Positions 1 to 11,791 of a stretch of DNA of 64,000 nt are shown piece after piece. Position numbers and translations under genes: made by a program. This stretch comes from Gigaspora margarita (Eukaryota > Glomeromycota > Glomeromycetes > Diversisporales > Gigasporaceae), in assembly GCA_009809945.1 (NCBI GenBank), contig WTPW01000413.1, positions 180,104 to 244,103 of the forward strand. The letters are read 5' to 3'. The notes below the pieces were generated by a model that ran no database searches, was not told the DNA's origin, and worked only from the letters and a program-made list of their open reading frames with translations. Numbering within the stretch: position 1 is the first letter of the stretch; each line of letters begins with the position of its first letter.

Positions 1-340
1 TCGCTACATAGTAAAGTCCAATATTTATTATGTAAATTAATTAAAGTCGCTTAAGTAAACTTGTTTGTGATATCAAAATACACATATGATAAAATTTTTA
101 GCACGATTGAAGAAAATTTTATTATTTAACTTTTAACTTTTACGTTCGACGAAAAAATTAAAATTTTTTTAAAAAATATATTCGATGAACGTAAAAATTA
201 AAAGTTAAATAATAAAAGGTTCTCCAATTTGTATGAAAATTTGGTAGAATATGTATTTTGATCTCCTGAACATATTTACTTAAGCACTTCTGTCGATTTA
301 CATGGGCTTTACTATGTAACAACATTTTGTGATTGATCAA
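1..340. repeat. foldback MITE copy, cut by window edge
   Basis: Nearly self-complementary stretch: the left arm (TAGTAAAGTCC..., AAGTAAACTTGTTT, TTATTTAACTTTTAA) returns inverted in the right half (TTAAAAGTTAAATAA, TTTACTTAAG, GGCTTTACTATG). The same family recurs at 2372-2740, complete at 41067-41571, and as a right-end remnant at 13720-13860. No coding potential. The outer TIR is missing here because the window starts inside the element. Confidence 0.75.
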
Positions 341-720
341 AATCGAAAATAAGTTGTAAAAAAATCCAGTATTACTATTGGCTATCTTTGAAATTAGTCA
401 TATGCATGCATTTGGAGGGGCGCATATAATATGCTTAGACTTTAAAAACTTGTGCACATGCAGAATATGGTGAGTATTTAAGTCCCAAGCTTGGGACCAG
501 GCTATAATGTGCATATAGAGGAGGTGTGCACTTAGGGGTGCGACTGTACATAGGGCTATGGGATATTTCAGAGAATTTTTATACAGTCACGGAACAATTA
601 AGAATTTTTTTAAAAATTTTTACTATGTGAACCCCCCTCCTGGAGGGGAGAGGGGGTATAAAACACATAATCAACTTGGTATGGGCTTATCCTATTAAAT
701 TATCTATACTATCATCAAAG
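341..720. other. intergenic, no gene seen
   Basis: No credible coding frame. It holds a perfect 16-bp palindrome, GTCCCAAGCTTGGGAC (482-497), and a short GC-richer patch (629-655) before the next element. Nothing else recognised. Confidence 0.5.
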
Positions 721-1600
721 TAGGGTTTGAGGCACAGAGGCACAGGCATCCCTTAGGGGCATGCCTTTTAGCCATTGGGCAATCTTCCCCAGTATCACCA
801 CCAAAATTTTTTCGATCACGTGATGACCAACGAAATTTTTTTATTAGGTTAGGGTTAGGGTGAGTGCTCAGTTAGGGTTTGGGTTTAGGTTGGTATATAG
901 TAAAATCGCTCAAAGAAACCTTTTCTTTAGTTAAAAAAAGTGGTTTCTTATGCAAACTTTTGAGAAATAAGCTTTTTTTGACAAAAGAGACGTTTTGAGA
1001 CGTTTGTTTTGAATTTACCTGATCATGTAACATCACACCAAATTTGGATCTTTTATTGGGCAATAATCACGTGATCGAGAAAATTTGGTGGCGATACTGG
1101 GGTAGTTCCATTGGGCATGCCCAATCATGTGATATAAATGTCATATCTGATTGGCTAGTATGAATTGGAAGTGTAGGTCAAGTAACATCAAAAAACAAAA
1201 GCAATTGTTTGATATTTTCTATACAAAAAGGGGTTGCTTAAAGCCAGATATATCATAGTTTTTCTAATTTTTAATTAAAATCGATTGATATTATAGTTAG
1301 GGTTAGATAAAGGATAGAAAAAGTAGATTATACTGTATGTAGTAAAATCACATTTTCAACACTTTTATTTAGTGGACTTAGACCAGTTTAGAAGGCTGTT
1401 TTTTATTTTTTCATGTTTTTGTTTTGCTGTCTCGCTTTGCTTTGTTCAGACAGATACAGGTTACATATCATGTTGTCTCATGATGTATCTGGCTTTAAGT
1501 GATCCCCAAAAGAGCATGCCTATAGGCACAAGGAGCATGCCTCAACTCAAGGCATGCCCTTAAAGGCATGCCTAATTTTTTACCTGTGCCTCAAACTCTA
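721..1600. mobile_element. hAT-like MITE of the GCATGCC family (880 bp)
   Basis: Terminal inverted repeats TAGGGTTTGAGGCACAG (from 721) and TGTGCCTCAAACTCTA (to 1600), followed inward on both sides by clusters of GCATGCC words (757-768, 1113-1121, 1513-1575). Flanking 8-mers CATCAAAG and TACCAAAG match at 6 of 8 positions, an eroded 8-bp target duplication as made by hAT transposases. No transposase. A second MITE (782-1109) sits inside it. Related ends occur at 2169, 14246 and in the better preserved copy 40931-41779. Confidence 0.75.
782..1109. mobile_element. nested hAT-like MITE with TTAGGG-like loop
   Basis: Arms CCCCAGTATCACCACC and GGTGGCGATACTGGGG with GATCACGTGAT inside each. An exact 8-bp duplication ATTGGGCA flanks it (774-781 and 1110-1117). 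The 328-bp loop contains telomere-like GTTAGGGTTAGGG around 846-890. It splits one GCATGCC cluster of the host element (ATTGGGCA|TGCC), so it inserted later. Confidence 0.8.
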
Positions 1601-2168
1601 TACCAAAGCTAGTTTTTGTTTATGTAATATAAAAAGAAAAGAATTTGGGTAGTTTCAAGAAGAGTAAACCCAGTGATGATCTCAACTTGTACTATCTCGA
1701 TATAATTACATATTACTTTGATTAGCCAAAAAAATAACAAACATTAGGTGATATTTATAATCAATGATCTTTAATTAACCTAAAATTTTTGAATGAAGTG
1801 TAACCAATTGATCTATACTACGCAATCAAAATATAAGAGTCCGGCCCTAACCCTAACCCTAATCATGAGGCATAAAACTACTAAACAAAAAAAATTTTGC
1901 CTAACCCTAACCCTAACCATGAGGCAAAAAGTGTCTATAAAACCACTAACAAAAAAAAGTAGTTGCCTAACTCTAGTGTATATAAAACTACTAACAAAAA
2001 ATTTTTACCTCATGGTTAGAGTTAGGGTTAGAGTTAGCTTTTTGAAATAATTAGAGGTTCTTTTATATATAGATATCAAGAATGCAATTTATGCAGCATA
2101 TAGACATATTTGATATATTGAATTAACCCACTCTAACTAAGCAGTGATTTTGTTTATGCTTTTCTAAC
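1601..2168. repeat. telomere-like and 60-bp tandem repeats
   Basis: Between 1840 and 2040 a unit of about 60 bp is repeated about three times; each has CCTAACCCTAA-type words, ATGAGGCA, and ACTACTAACAAAAAA, and the last returns inverted (GGTTAGAGTTAGGG). This is interstitial, not a chromosome end. The flanks show no genes. Confidence 0.65.
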
Positions 2169-2240
2169 TAGGGTTAAGGCACAAGTAAAAAAATAAACAT
2201 GCCTTAGTGGGCATGTCTTGGCTTGAAGCATGCCCATACA
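2169..2240 (+). repeat. left end of a GCATGCC-family element
   Basis: Starts TAGGGTTAAGGCACAAG and continues into a cluster of CATGCC/GCATGCC words, matching the left end of the element at 721. Its right partner is not adjacent; the next outward-facing right end lies at 14246. Confidence 0.5.
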
Positions 2241-2371
2241 AAATCACATATCATAAATTAACCAATCAAAATCAGTTAAAATTATAGCTTAAAATTAAAT
2301 TTTTATATAATTTACTATAAAATACTACTATATGTGTTAGAAAACAAAAGGGTAAAAGGTTATACAGTACA

Positions 2372-2740
2372 AAAAATTGGGAGTAGCTTATTTTTATATA
2401 AAATTAATTTTTAGTTAGTTAATTGCAGATAGTTGCTATATAGTAAAGTCTAGATTTTACTATATAAACAAATATTTGTTAGTAAAGTACAGAAGTAAAC
2501 TTGTTTGGAAGATCAAAATCCATATACACCAAAATTTTTATTAAAATTAAAAACATTTTACTATTTAATTTTTAATTTAAACTTTGTCAAATATATTATT
2601 TTAAAGAATTTTTATTTTTTTGTTAAACATAAAAATTAAAAGTCAAATAATAAAATGTTTTCAGTCTTGCTAAAAATTTTAATATGTATATTATGATCTT
2701 CTGAATAAGTTTACTTAAGAGTAGAGTGTACTTCTTTAAA
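2372..2740. repeat. foldback MITE copy (diverged)
   Basis: Begins with GTAGCTTATTTTTATA and then TTGCTATATAGTAAAGTC, the same order as in the full copy at 41067-41571. The arms pair around 2580-2620 (ACTATTTAATTTTTAA with TTAAAAGTCAAATAA). Diverged, no coding frame, outer right end not recognised. Confidence 0.65.
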
Positions 2741-2876
2741 ATTATATATAATCTTAATAGTAAATTTTTTTTATATTTAATTTTAAAAAAATTATATTAA
2801 GTAAACTAATTTTAATTTTAAACCATGTTTGTAGAGCAGGTTTTGCTAATTCTAATAATAGTAAAATTATTAAAAT

Positions 2877-3164
2877 AGGAACCTGAACATATAGTACAGA
2901 GGTCATATGTTAGCATTTTAGCAAAAACTCTAAAATTTGAAAAGCAAAAAAAAATGGTATTTGGCAATTATCTTAGCATCCAATGTCCAATTTGAATAAA
3001 CTTTTTTTAAAATAAAGCTCTTGATAAGGCGCATCTAATAAAAAAAAGTTCATTCAATTCTGATTACTGGATCAAGAGTTATTTAAACAAATATAGTTTT
3101 GTTATTTTTAGCAAATTAGATCAAAATTGGCCAAAATTCAGTTATGATCTATATGAGGGGTCCT
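2877..3164 (-). mobile_element. hAT-like MITE, AGGACCC family (288 bp)
   Basis: Ends AGGAACCTGAACATAT and ATATGAGGGGTCCT, with an exact 8-bp duplication ATTAAAAT (2869-2876 and 3165-3172). The whole length aligns in inverse orientation with 59901-60196, which gives independent support for both boundaries. No coding potential. Confidence 0.9.
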
Positions 3165-3372
3165 ATTAAAATTGGTTAGAAACTTAGTAAAATATATATT
3201 TTTAAAGATTGGGTATTAAAATTTAGTAATAAAGCTAACCTATAAATTTATGTAAACTAGTTGTAAGACCCATTATTAAATGACAGGTTATATTTAAACA
3301 TAATTATTTAACTTACAAATTAAGAAAGTAATATTTTAAGTATCATAATGAATTTAATATGTTATTTGAGTC

Positions 3373-3925
3373 AGTCCTCTGGGCTGATAGTGTAGCGGTT
3401 AACGCTCTGAGGATGTAAATCGAAAGGTCGCCAGTTCAAATCCTAGCAACGGCAAAATAAGATAAGCCATCTAGGGAACTGAAACACCACAGGATACAGG
3501 GACCCGGGACATCTCCGGATGGACCTATAATGACTAGAAGCCCTTATGCGTCGTGGCTTTGATATGGGCTGTGCTAGGATCTCGATTTGAAATAACTGAA
3601 GTCACAAGATGTAGTATGAAGATCTTGTCACATGAACTTGTGGCACTAATAATGGAGGTTAGATACCTTCGTTGTCTTCCGGCTCTCCGGTGCTGGTGCA
3701 GTACGTCATTCTTAGGGACCCACAAGGCACCCAGGAAAAGTCAGCACTTAGGACTCTTCGGAATCTGCCCGTCGAAGGATAACTAGTAATATGGACAATC
3801 AAGTTGGGGGTGGGAGTTCGATGATGGGAACTCAATAGTGGTGGATTGGATATATCAGATATCTGGGTTAATAGTGAAAATTACTGGCGAGACGTCACGA
3901 TAGAAGGGAAAAAAAATATATATAT
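3373..3925 (+). mobile_element. tRNA-derived SINE (553 bp)
   Basis: The head resembles a tRNA with an internal polymerase III promoter: A box TAGTGTAGCGG (3388-3398) fits TRGYNNARNNG, and B box AGTTCAAATCC (3433-3443) fits GWTCRANNC, with tRNA-like spacing. The body is far richer in G+C than its surroundings, and the 3' end is GGGAAAAAAAATATATATAT. A perfect 16-bp target duplication ATATGTTATTTGAGTC lies at 3357-3372 and 3926-3941, as expected for LINE-driven insertion. The length is long for a SINE. The perfect duplication argues for a fairly recent insertion. Short open frames inside are not believed to be genes. No partner LINE is visible in the window. Confidence 0.9.
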
Positions 3926-3941
3926 ATATGTTATTTGAGTC

Positions 3942-4689
3942 TGCTATTTAAGAGTAGTGTAATATTTTACGAATATACATAATCATAAAATCAAATAGTA
4001 CAGTAGATATAATTTTGTAAATACTATAAAGCAGGGTATAGTTTTTGGTAGGGATTGGAAATGCCTAAAATTTTTCTTAATTATTTAATTGTTTAACCAT
4101 TTAACTGTTTAATTTGGCCAGCATTAAAATAATTCTGGCTCGCAACTAACATTATTCTGCTTTGAACTATAGAGCAATTTTTTAGACAATTAAACAGTTC
4201 CAATTCCTAGTTTTTAGCAAAAAAATTAAAAATTGCAATAATTAATAGTTAATTAAATAATTATTAGGTAATATTATTTCATTTTTGTTTAATATTTAGA
4301 TTTAGTGCCTGCAACTGCAAGTAAAATTGCAATTGGCATAATTAACATAGGTTTTGATTGAGTTAAATAAATGAAATAAATGGTACAAATTTTTAGAATT
4401 GCATTATATTAATGAATTCAAAAGTTAGTACATTATATTTCATGAACTACTAACTAACAAATATAGTATAAGTATTGATATTGTAAAAAAATGATTAAAC
4501 AAAATAGTCATTGAATTTCAGTTTTTTAGTAAATAAATAAGTATTGTAATTCTTATAATTATAATTAAAATGCTTTTAAGATGTAATAATTATACTAAAA
4601 TTTTTTAATTTTAGAGAAAATATAATATAGCAAAAACCTTGCTGCCTTGAGTACTAGACATAGTAAGTAAATTTTTATTTGACTTGAAA
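3942..4689. other. AT-rich intergenic, nothing recognised
   Basis: Low-complexity A+T sequence between the SINE and the Helitron. The 3' terminus of the Helitron (CTRR with a hairpin on the minus strand) should lie here or just below, but no convincing terminus was found. Confidence 0.4.
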
Positions 4690-4696
4690 GCAGAAG

Positions 4697-6620
4697 TTAT
4701 TGCAATAATGTAGCATTGCATATTTGAAAAACTTCTGGATACACAATATTTTTGGTGCAATTAAGTAATTCAAGAAAGACTGGTCCAAGAAAAAGGCACA
4801 AATTTTGGTAGGTAGTAACATGTGAACAGGCTATATAAAATTGTCCATGTGAGAATACTAGCTTGAAAAGATAAACTCCAAGAAAATTTATAGTCTGTCC
4901 TTGAGATTTGTGTATGGACATAGCAAAGGCAAGTTGACATGGAAATTGACGCCATTTAAAAGCAAATGGCATAGAACAATTAGATAGTGATAATTCAATA
5001 CGTGGCAAAAACACTCTCTTTCCTTTAAATGATCCACTAACATGTTCTGCTTCAATAACATTATTTTGTAGTGTTCTGCAGATAAGTCATGTACCATTAC
5101 AAAGACCTTCATTGGCATTAATATTTCGAAGTAGAATAATAGGGGATCCTACTTTCAATGTTAATATATGAGAAGGTAATCCACTAAGTCTTAATGAATT
5201 GAGGAATTCAGTTGAATAAATATCTTCCTGAGTTGGATTATACATAGCAGAACTTTGATCTAAAGAATCTGCACTATAATATATCTTTTCTTCTCTAGAG
5301 AATTGTGAAAGAATATCTAAGTTAAGCATGTCTACTTCTGCATTGCATGATGCTAAGATACTTCTTTCTACTATATATGCTGAATTAAGTGCATTTGTCT
5401 GTAAATTGGGGTATACAAAATCAATCAAGCTATGATAAGAATCACCATGTATTACAATACTCTGTGGCAGATTAATGTAGTTACTATTTGGTTCAATTTC
5501 AGTTATTTGTCCTTTACCAATTAAAAGTAGCCAGTTAGAAAAATTTCTTAATGAAGCAGCACTTGAAGCATCAACAACATTTAATGCAGTGCTTAAGGGT
5601 AGGTAAATGCAAATCATTTTCTATATATGTATATCATTTAAAAAAATTTATGTGAAAATTAAACATATGTTACATATAAAAGTTTTTAAAAATACAATTT
5701 TTTTTCATGAAATTTTTACAGTATATACATTAAACCTTTCTAAGTCTAATAATACAATTTTAAATGGTTGTTATATTTAAAAAACATATACTTATATATA
5801 TTATTAATTCTTCCTAGGATAATCAAAATTTGCTTAGATTATACAACATAAATATTATATGATCATCACCTGATTTCAATTGAATGTTATTGTAAAAAAA
5901 TTAGTAACATGATTACTAGTAAAAATGATTGATATTCACTCTACCCTTAAGTGCATATTAATTGTTAGCTTTCTTATTTTAACATACTGCCATAAGTGTG
6001 AACTGCAAAAACTAGCATTAATAATATCTGCATGCCCTCCTTTTGGAACTACAGGAAGGATTTGATGATAATTGCCACCAAAAACTGCCACTTTTCCACT
6101 AAATGGCAAACTTCTAAAGTTTTGATTAACTAAACTCATAATGTCTCTAAAAGTGCGATCAACTGCTTCAAATGCATGGCAATGCATCATTGGAGCTTCA
6201 TCCCAAATAATAAAAGTGGCTTGTTTTATAAGTTCAGTGAGATTAGAATTAGCTAAAATATTGCAAATTGAATCTTCATTAAGCTCAAGTGGGATATTAA
6301 AGCGTGAGTGGGCTGTGCATCCTCTATCAAGTAATATAGAAGCAATTCCTGAAGATGCAACTGCTAAAGCAATATTTCTGTTTGCACGAACTATAGCAAG
6401 AAGAAGGTTGTAAAGGAAGGTTTTGCCAGTTCCTGCAGATTCATATATAAAAAAACATGCAGAAGTGCAAGTTTCAAGAGCTTGAATTATTTCATTAAAG
6501 ATCACTGTTGTTCAGAATTTAAGCGGCGTAAAGTTTGTTCAATGAAATTTGTAAGAGTAGGTATATTATAGTTCAATTCCTCATTCAACAAAGTATTTTC
6601 AAATTCACGAACAACATCTG
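4697..6620 (-). pseudogene. Helitron PIF1-like helicase part
   Basis: C-terminal half of the RepHel protein. The block at 5936-6505 has Walker A (SAGTGKTF), Walker B (FIIWDEAPM) and a motif reading FGGNYHQILPVV, where the usual GDxxQ aspartate is asparagine. The block at 5087-5617 matches the helicase middle and ends in a region reading GSPIILLRNINANEGLCNGT. The last block (4697-5014) carries AFAMSIHKSQGQT and a YIACSHV end motif, typical of helicase motifs V-VI. The blocks lie in different frames and the gene is broken. Host PIF1 was considered, but the neighbouring Rep remains fix it as Helitron. Confidence 0.88.
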
Positions 6621-7149
6621 AACAGGGCATATTCAGAAAGTCTTTTAATAATTTGTTTTGCTATAAAAGAATGGTTTCTAATTGAATTAATGCTTCATTT
6701 TCAATTTTAGATTCAATTAATTGTAAAGTAGAATTTTGTGATTGCTGCCGTGTACTATATAGGATATTATCAGTAAGAGCTACAATATGTTTTGCCCACA
6801 GTTGCTCTAGTTTATTTGGATGGCAGTTGATTAAAATAATAGCAAATAAATGTCGAAGCTGACTGCCTAAATGTATTTTTGCTGCATCTTCTAAACAACA
6901 ATCCCATTTATTATCATCTTGTAATAGTCCTAAAGCTCAGCAAGCATTTTTAAAAGTTATATATACAACTCCATTTACAGTTCTCAAATGAGTAAAGGAT
7001 TGAGCTTCTCATATAGTACTTAACAATAAGCACAAATAAAATTGTTTTCCAGCTCCTGGATGAACAAAGTACATACAGCCAATCAAATTGTCTCTAATAC
7101 GTAGATGCCATTTTTTTGATTTTTGATCAAAGACAAAGGCTTGAGGAAA

Positions 7150-9876
7150 TTAAGAATATGTATAATTACTTGCTAAAATAGTAAAAGAAGGATTTCTATT
7201 AGCGTCAAACCAAGCTGTTAGAGTTGTATTTTTATTTTCTGCACGTTGTTGGATTGCTTCAAGTAATTCATTGTCAGCAAAGGTAACTAAATTATACCCA
7301 GAAAGATGTACAACTAAGCGAACGATGTCTGGTGATTCTCTATACATTTTAAATTGCATTATTCGCCAAAATGATTCAGATGCTAAAATATAGCGTTTGT
7401 CAATATATTGTTTAATTTCATCAACTACTTTTGCATTTTGTATATCCAAATTACCATTATTGCTAATTGTCACAGTTGCTCTATCATGTCCTTTGTACAC
7501 ATATTTAAAAAGATATTTAACTGCATGTACTGAAGAGCGAATCTCAACATTTATATAACATTGATATTTTTTATATAGGTAGAGATTATGTGGTATGACC
7601 CAACAGTTATCAAGTAGAATACCTTTCACTTGTACTATACATTCATCAAATCGTCAGCGGTAAACTGGATAACCATCATTATTTTGACATGTTGTAGGTT
7701 GAAAGGTTTTTAGATACATCTTTGAGCACCTTTCATCATGCATACATAGTGCATTCACATTACTTGGTCCACAGGGTCCATGCATCATGCATTTTGTTAC
7801 AATTTCATACTCTTCAGGGTATATAAGTGGATCAGAAATCTCTGCTGTAACAATATGATCAAACTCTTCATTTGTATGAGATTTGTCCTCTAGAGCTAAA
7901 ATAAACAATATATGTGCATAAAGTAGGCCACGCATTTGTGCTTCAATGATATAGATATATTCAATTACTTGACCAAATATTCCAGCTTTAACAATATCAT
8001 TTAGTAGTGCAGTTAGCTTTAACTGAAATACACATGCACAAAGATCAGAATGGTCTTATGCTATTTGACTAGATAAAAGTTCTACTTGAATCTCAGACCA
8101 TTTTGGGTTGCAAGTTATTGTTATAAAAAGATCCAGTTTGCCCAACTGACCAACAATTGTCATGGCATCTTGGTACAATTGTTTTATATGTCATGGGCCT
8201 CCAATAAAGCTTGAGGAAAGTATAATACAAAGACCAATATGAAGATTTTCAGGTAATTCATCACTTGTTAATAGTGCATCTTGAATTCCATTATACAATT
8301 CAGAACAGATAGTTTTTTGGTTGCATCTTAGGTAATTTAATTGACTTTGTTCAATACATGCATAGGCATTAACAATATACTGCTAAAAAAGACAGCCAGC
8401 TCTGTGTAAAGCAAATACTTCATCTGTATTTTGAATTCGCAACTGCAGACAATCTGCATAGTTTTGCATCATTAATACATTAGTTCATGGTGTACCATCA
8501 GTTATTGAGTCATCTTCATGTATATTGCCTGAATTATCACTTGTTGAAAGTAGTTGTTCATGGTCTTTTAAAAAAATAATAGAATTCCATACAGATTTAC
8601 TATAAGAAAATGTAATACAAAAAACTATAGCTTGGTAAATTTCGAAATATAGTAAAGTCCTACCATCAGTTATTAATTCATCTTCATATATGTTGTCTAA
8701 ATTATCACTTGAAAAAGAATTTCTTCATGGGCTTTTAGAAAAATACTGGGATGCCATCCAGATTTACCATAAGGAAACAATAAAACATGATGCAAAGGAG
8801 TATAGCTATAGTGAATTTCAGAAATGCATTGAAGACCACCACTTTGTTTAAGCAATACAATATCTCTATTTGATGGTTCAACTTCTTGTCCATTTCTGAC
8901 CATAAGGACAGCAATTTCAGAAGTAGTGGGTGTAGTATATTAAAGATTATTACATGTTTTAGTTATGACAATTTGTATATCCTGTGCAGAATTTTCATTA
9001 AAATACAGGCTGCATTTTGAAATACATATACATAAGGATTGACTTTATGCAACATTGTTTGAAGACATTCAAGAATACTTGAATCAAGATCAGGCATCAA
9101 CCGTAGTTGAACTTGTAATTGTTCACTTGAATCAAACATGTAAATTTGTGAAAATGAAGGCGTATTATGATTTTAGGCATAAGAGACTCAATTCGATGAT
9201 AAAGTTCTCCTTGTATGCAAAAACTATATACACTCTGTGCTCCAGTAACACAATTATCAATATTGACGCCCATAGAAGTAAAAGCTAACACAGAGTTGTA
9301 CATTCAAATTTTTTTTCAAAATTCATGTACTTGAATACTTTCATCCATTAAAAGAGTTTTCAATAGTGGAGGTGAGAAAACGACAGGTAGAAGTTGTACT
9401 ATACTCTTTGCACAGCAAATACTAAAAATGAGAGATTTTTTAGAGCCAGCAACTTTTTCACCTATCCAATGCAATGCTTTGCACTCAGGACACAGCACAT
9501 TCATTTGACCTATATTGAGTGGAGTTACATTATTAGTATTGTAATTTTCACAACACGCTGCTTTAGTAACTTTGTGTTTAGTATTTCTCTGTTTTTTTCT
9601 TCGCATTTCTGTTTGTTCTGCAGACTCTTCTTCATGTTGCCAAGCATATATTTGTCTTTGTGCACTTCGATATTGTTCAGCATCTTCGTCAGTTTCATTT
9701 GCAGTACGGCAAGCATGTGCTTCTCTTACAAGACAATTTTTTATTTCGCAAAACATTTCTGATGGTCTCATAGTCAAAGTTTAGTCACGTAAAATGCGTC
9801 TTGCGTAGTATTCTCGTTCTAGACAGTTTTTATATTCGCGAGCCATTTTTTGTGTTGCCTGTATATTTGTATTCAT
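7150..9876 (-). pseudogene. Helitron N-terminal and Rep-like part
   Basis: A likely start at 9876 reads MNTNIQATQKMAREYKNCLE and runs to an in-frame stop at 9782-9780. The next block, in the same frame, has a basic stretch and then MNVLCPECKALHWIGEK, the usual Helitron zinc-finger-like region. The block at 8697-8903 has ISEIHYSYTPLHHVLLFPYG, typical of the sequence before Rep. Around 7935 the sequence reads EAQMRGLLYAHIL where active Helitrons have RGLPHAHIL, so the first histidine of the HUH motif is tyrosine. The block at 7150-7629 has VKYLFKYVYKGHDRA, common in Helitron proteins. Several stops and frame shifts are present. Confidence 0.88.
8493..8784. repeat. 168-bp-offset duplication in the Helitron
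   Basis: TACCATCAGTTATT followed by TCATCTTCAT, ATTATCACTTG, and CCATNCAGATTTAC occurs at 8493-8612 and again, diverged, at 8661-8784. It duplicates a piece of the Rep-preceding coding region. Between the copies (about 8641-8660) is CGAAATATAGTAAAGTCC, a word also found at the arms of the foldback MITE family. Confidence 0.7.
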
Positions 9877-10013
9877 TTTTTTTTGCAGCGTGTAGTCATG
9901 TGTTACATGGTTTGGCATAATGCATTGTATTTATAATCACGTGTGAATTATTTGATTGGCTGCATTTAGATATGTTGTATAACATTTTGTGCATATATTA
10001 TTACTACGTATTA

Positions 10014-11789
10014 CAGTCAGGGCATATACCAAATTTGGTTATTGATGATCACACCTTATTTGGTAGTAATTATCATTTTAGATTTTACTCTCGAATGTTT
10101 CATGTGTTATATATGGAACCTATAAAAACCTATAAAAATTTTTTTTCTTATATATATTGAAAATTCAAATACATATTATATATAGTAAACGAAGGTAAAG
10201 ATAGTAGTAAAGACAGTTGAGTTAGTGCGATACATTTTAAACAAGTATTCCAAGAAAATCTAAACTTGAAATTATGCTTAATGGCAAAAATCTTAAGAAC
10301 CATATGTTTTATTTATAATGGATTAAATGGATTAGATCTTGTTAGAGACACATGCTATAAACTTGAAGCTGAGTCTGACAGTACTGTATATCGCTAGTAG
10401 GTATTTAAAGTATTCAAGTTTATTAATATTAACCTTTAGCAAATTCCATAAGGGTATTCAATTAATCGTAGTATTTGTGCACGATCTCAATCACTAGACA
10501 ATCAAGATTCTTGAGAGCACTTTGGTATGTTTATTTATTTATCGAAGTTATTCTAATTTACTATTATATCTTATTAGTTTTGTTTGCACTTTGTTTAGTG
10601 GGTATGATAATTATGAAAGAGAAAATATTGTTTACCAAAATTTCTACTTTGTAAAAAAGAAACAATATCAGTAGAAAGTGTAAGTTTTTTTAAAGTATTG
10701 CTTTTGTAAATAATTAAAAAAAATTTAGTAGCTCAAAAAGTCGATCACGCTAGAACTTTGGATCCTTAGGCAACCAGGTTGTTTAAGCAAAATTTATTTT
10801 TTTGTGTAAATTATGCAAAAAATTTTCTCTAATTTATTAATCAGTATATTTAATAAGGCATTTGAGTTGCATATAGATTATTGATTAAAATCATGTATTT
10901 ATTAAAATAATTTAAATTACTTATATTTATTAAAATAAAAATAATTTTGTTTTAATAACTTTAATAACATAAATTAAAAATGCTTGATCATAAATATTCA
11001 CTCTATGTTGAAATAATTAATAGTAAATTTTATTAAATAAAAATTAAAATAAATTATGATAATAAATAATGTAACTTTTACTTTAATTAATAAAATATTC
11101 ACATACCATATACCAGAATATCACTATGAACCCAAATAATTTGTGAACTCTCACAATTCGAGTAGTTTATTCCAAATGCATTAACTAATAAAGTTTCATA
11201 TGTCATAAAGTCTTCATATAGCTTATTCTAAATTTGATCAATAAATAATTATACCTACAATTAAAATGAACTAGTAAATTAATTAGCCTATTCCAAATCG
11301 TCAATTTATGAATACGAATTACTAAAAAGTCTTTATGAGTCTAAATTCCTTACTTTAAATACTATGGTTAATAAAACCTCTAATTGCTATATAAAATCTT
11401 AATTAGATACTTGATCTTTTTGCTAAATCTATAAAAGACCCTTCGCCTTTGATCTCTTATAAGCAAACACTACGAAAAGATTATTTAAAATATTATTTTA
11501 GTCAATAAAATTATTTCTTTTAATTTGAAAATATACAAAGTAGGTTTTAACTTTAGGTCTCATTTACCTTTTTACAGACAGCTCACATTGTGGGATTAAT
11601 TGGGATGATCGAAACTATAAACTTTGTATTGTCTATAGACATATTGTTTAATAATCGGTAAATATACAGAATCCTGTAAAACCCGTGATGAACTTGAACT
11701 TAAAAAATAACACACAGCCAATCAAATTTTGCCAAATATTGTAGATCATTCGAGATCTCTGATTTCAAATTTGCTATATGCCCTGACTG
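10014..11789. mobile_element. Tc1/mariner-type TIR element, no transposase
   Basis: Ends CAGTCAGGGCATATA (10014) and TATATGCCCTGACTG (to 11789), both flanked by TA (10012-10013, 11790-11791). The length of about 1.78 kb would suit a full Tc1/mariner transposon, but no DDE-like frame survives in the AT-rich interior. It could be a non-autonomous relative filled with unrelated DNA. Confidence 0.75.
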
Positions 11790-11791
11790 TA

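Larger units (their letters stand above)
4690..9880 (-). mobile_element. decayed Helitron (rolling-circle transposon)
   Basis: Read on the minus strand, this region holds in order a Helitron N-terminal basic/cysteine region, Rep-like sequence and a PIF1-type helicase, the standard RepHel layout. It is interrupted by many stops and frame changes, so it cannot be autonomous. The termini (5' TC, 3' CTRR) were not found; the coordinates are those of the coding remains. A local direct duplication lies inside (8493-8784). Helitrons are known to move by rolling-circle replication using an HUH nuclease and a helicase. Confidence 0.9.

Noticed and set aside
1840-2040. A chromosome end
   Set aside because: The CCTAACCC runs are short, mixed with other words, occur in both orientations, and are flanked by ordinary sequence.
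3381-3455. A free-standing tRNA gene
   Set aside because: The A and B boxes fit, but the acceptor and anticodon stems do not pair properly, and the sequence continues into a long body bounded by a 16-bp target duplication, so it is a SINE head.
3534-3786. Two opposite-strand open frames
   Set aside because: Both lie wholly within the SINE body and have no domain; they result from its higher G+C content.
4697-6505. A host PIF1 DNA helicase gene
   Set aside because: The frame is broken, and the Helitron Rep-type sequence follows directly in the expected order.
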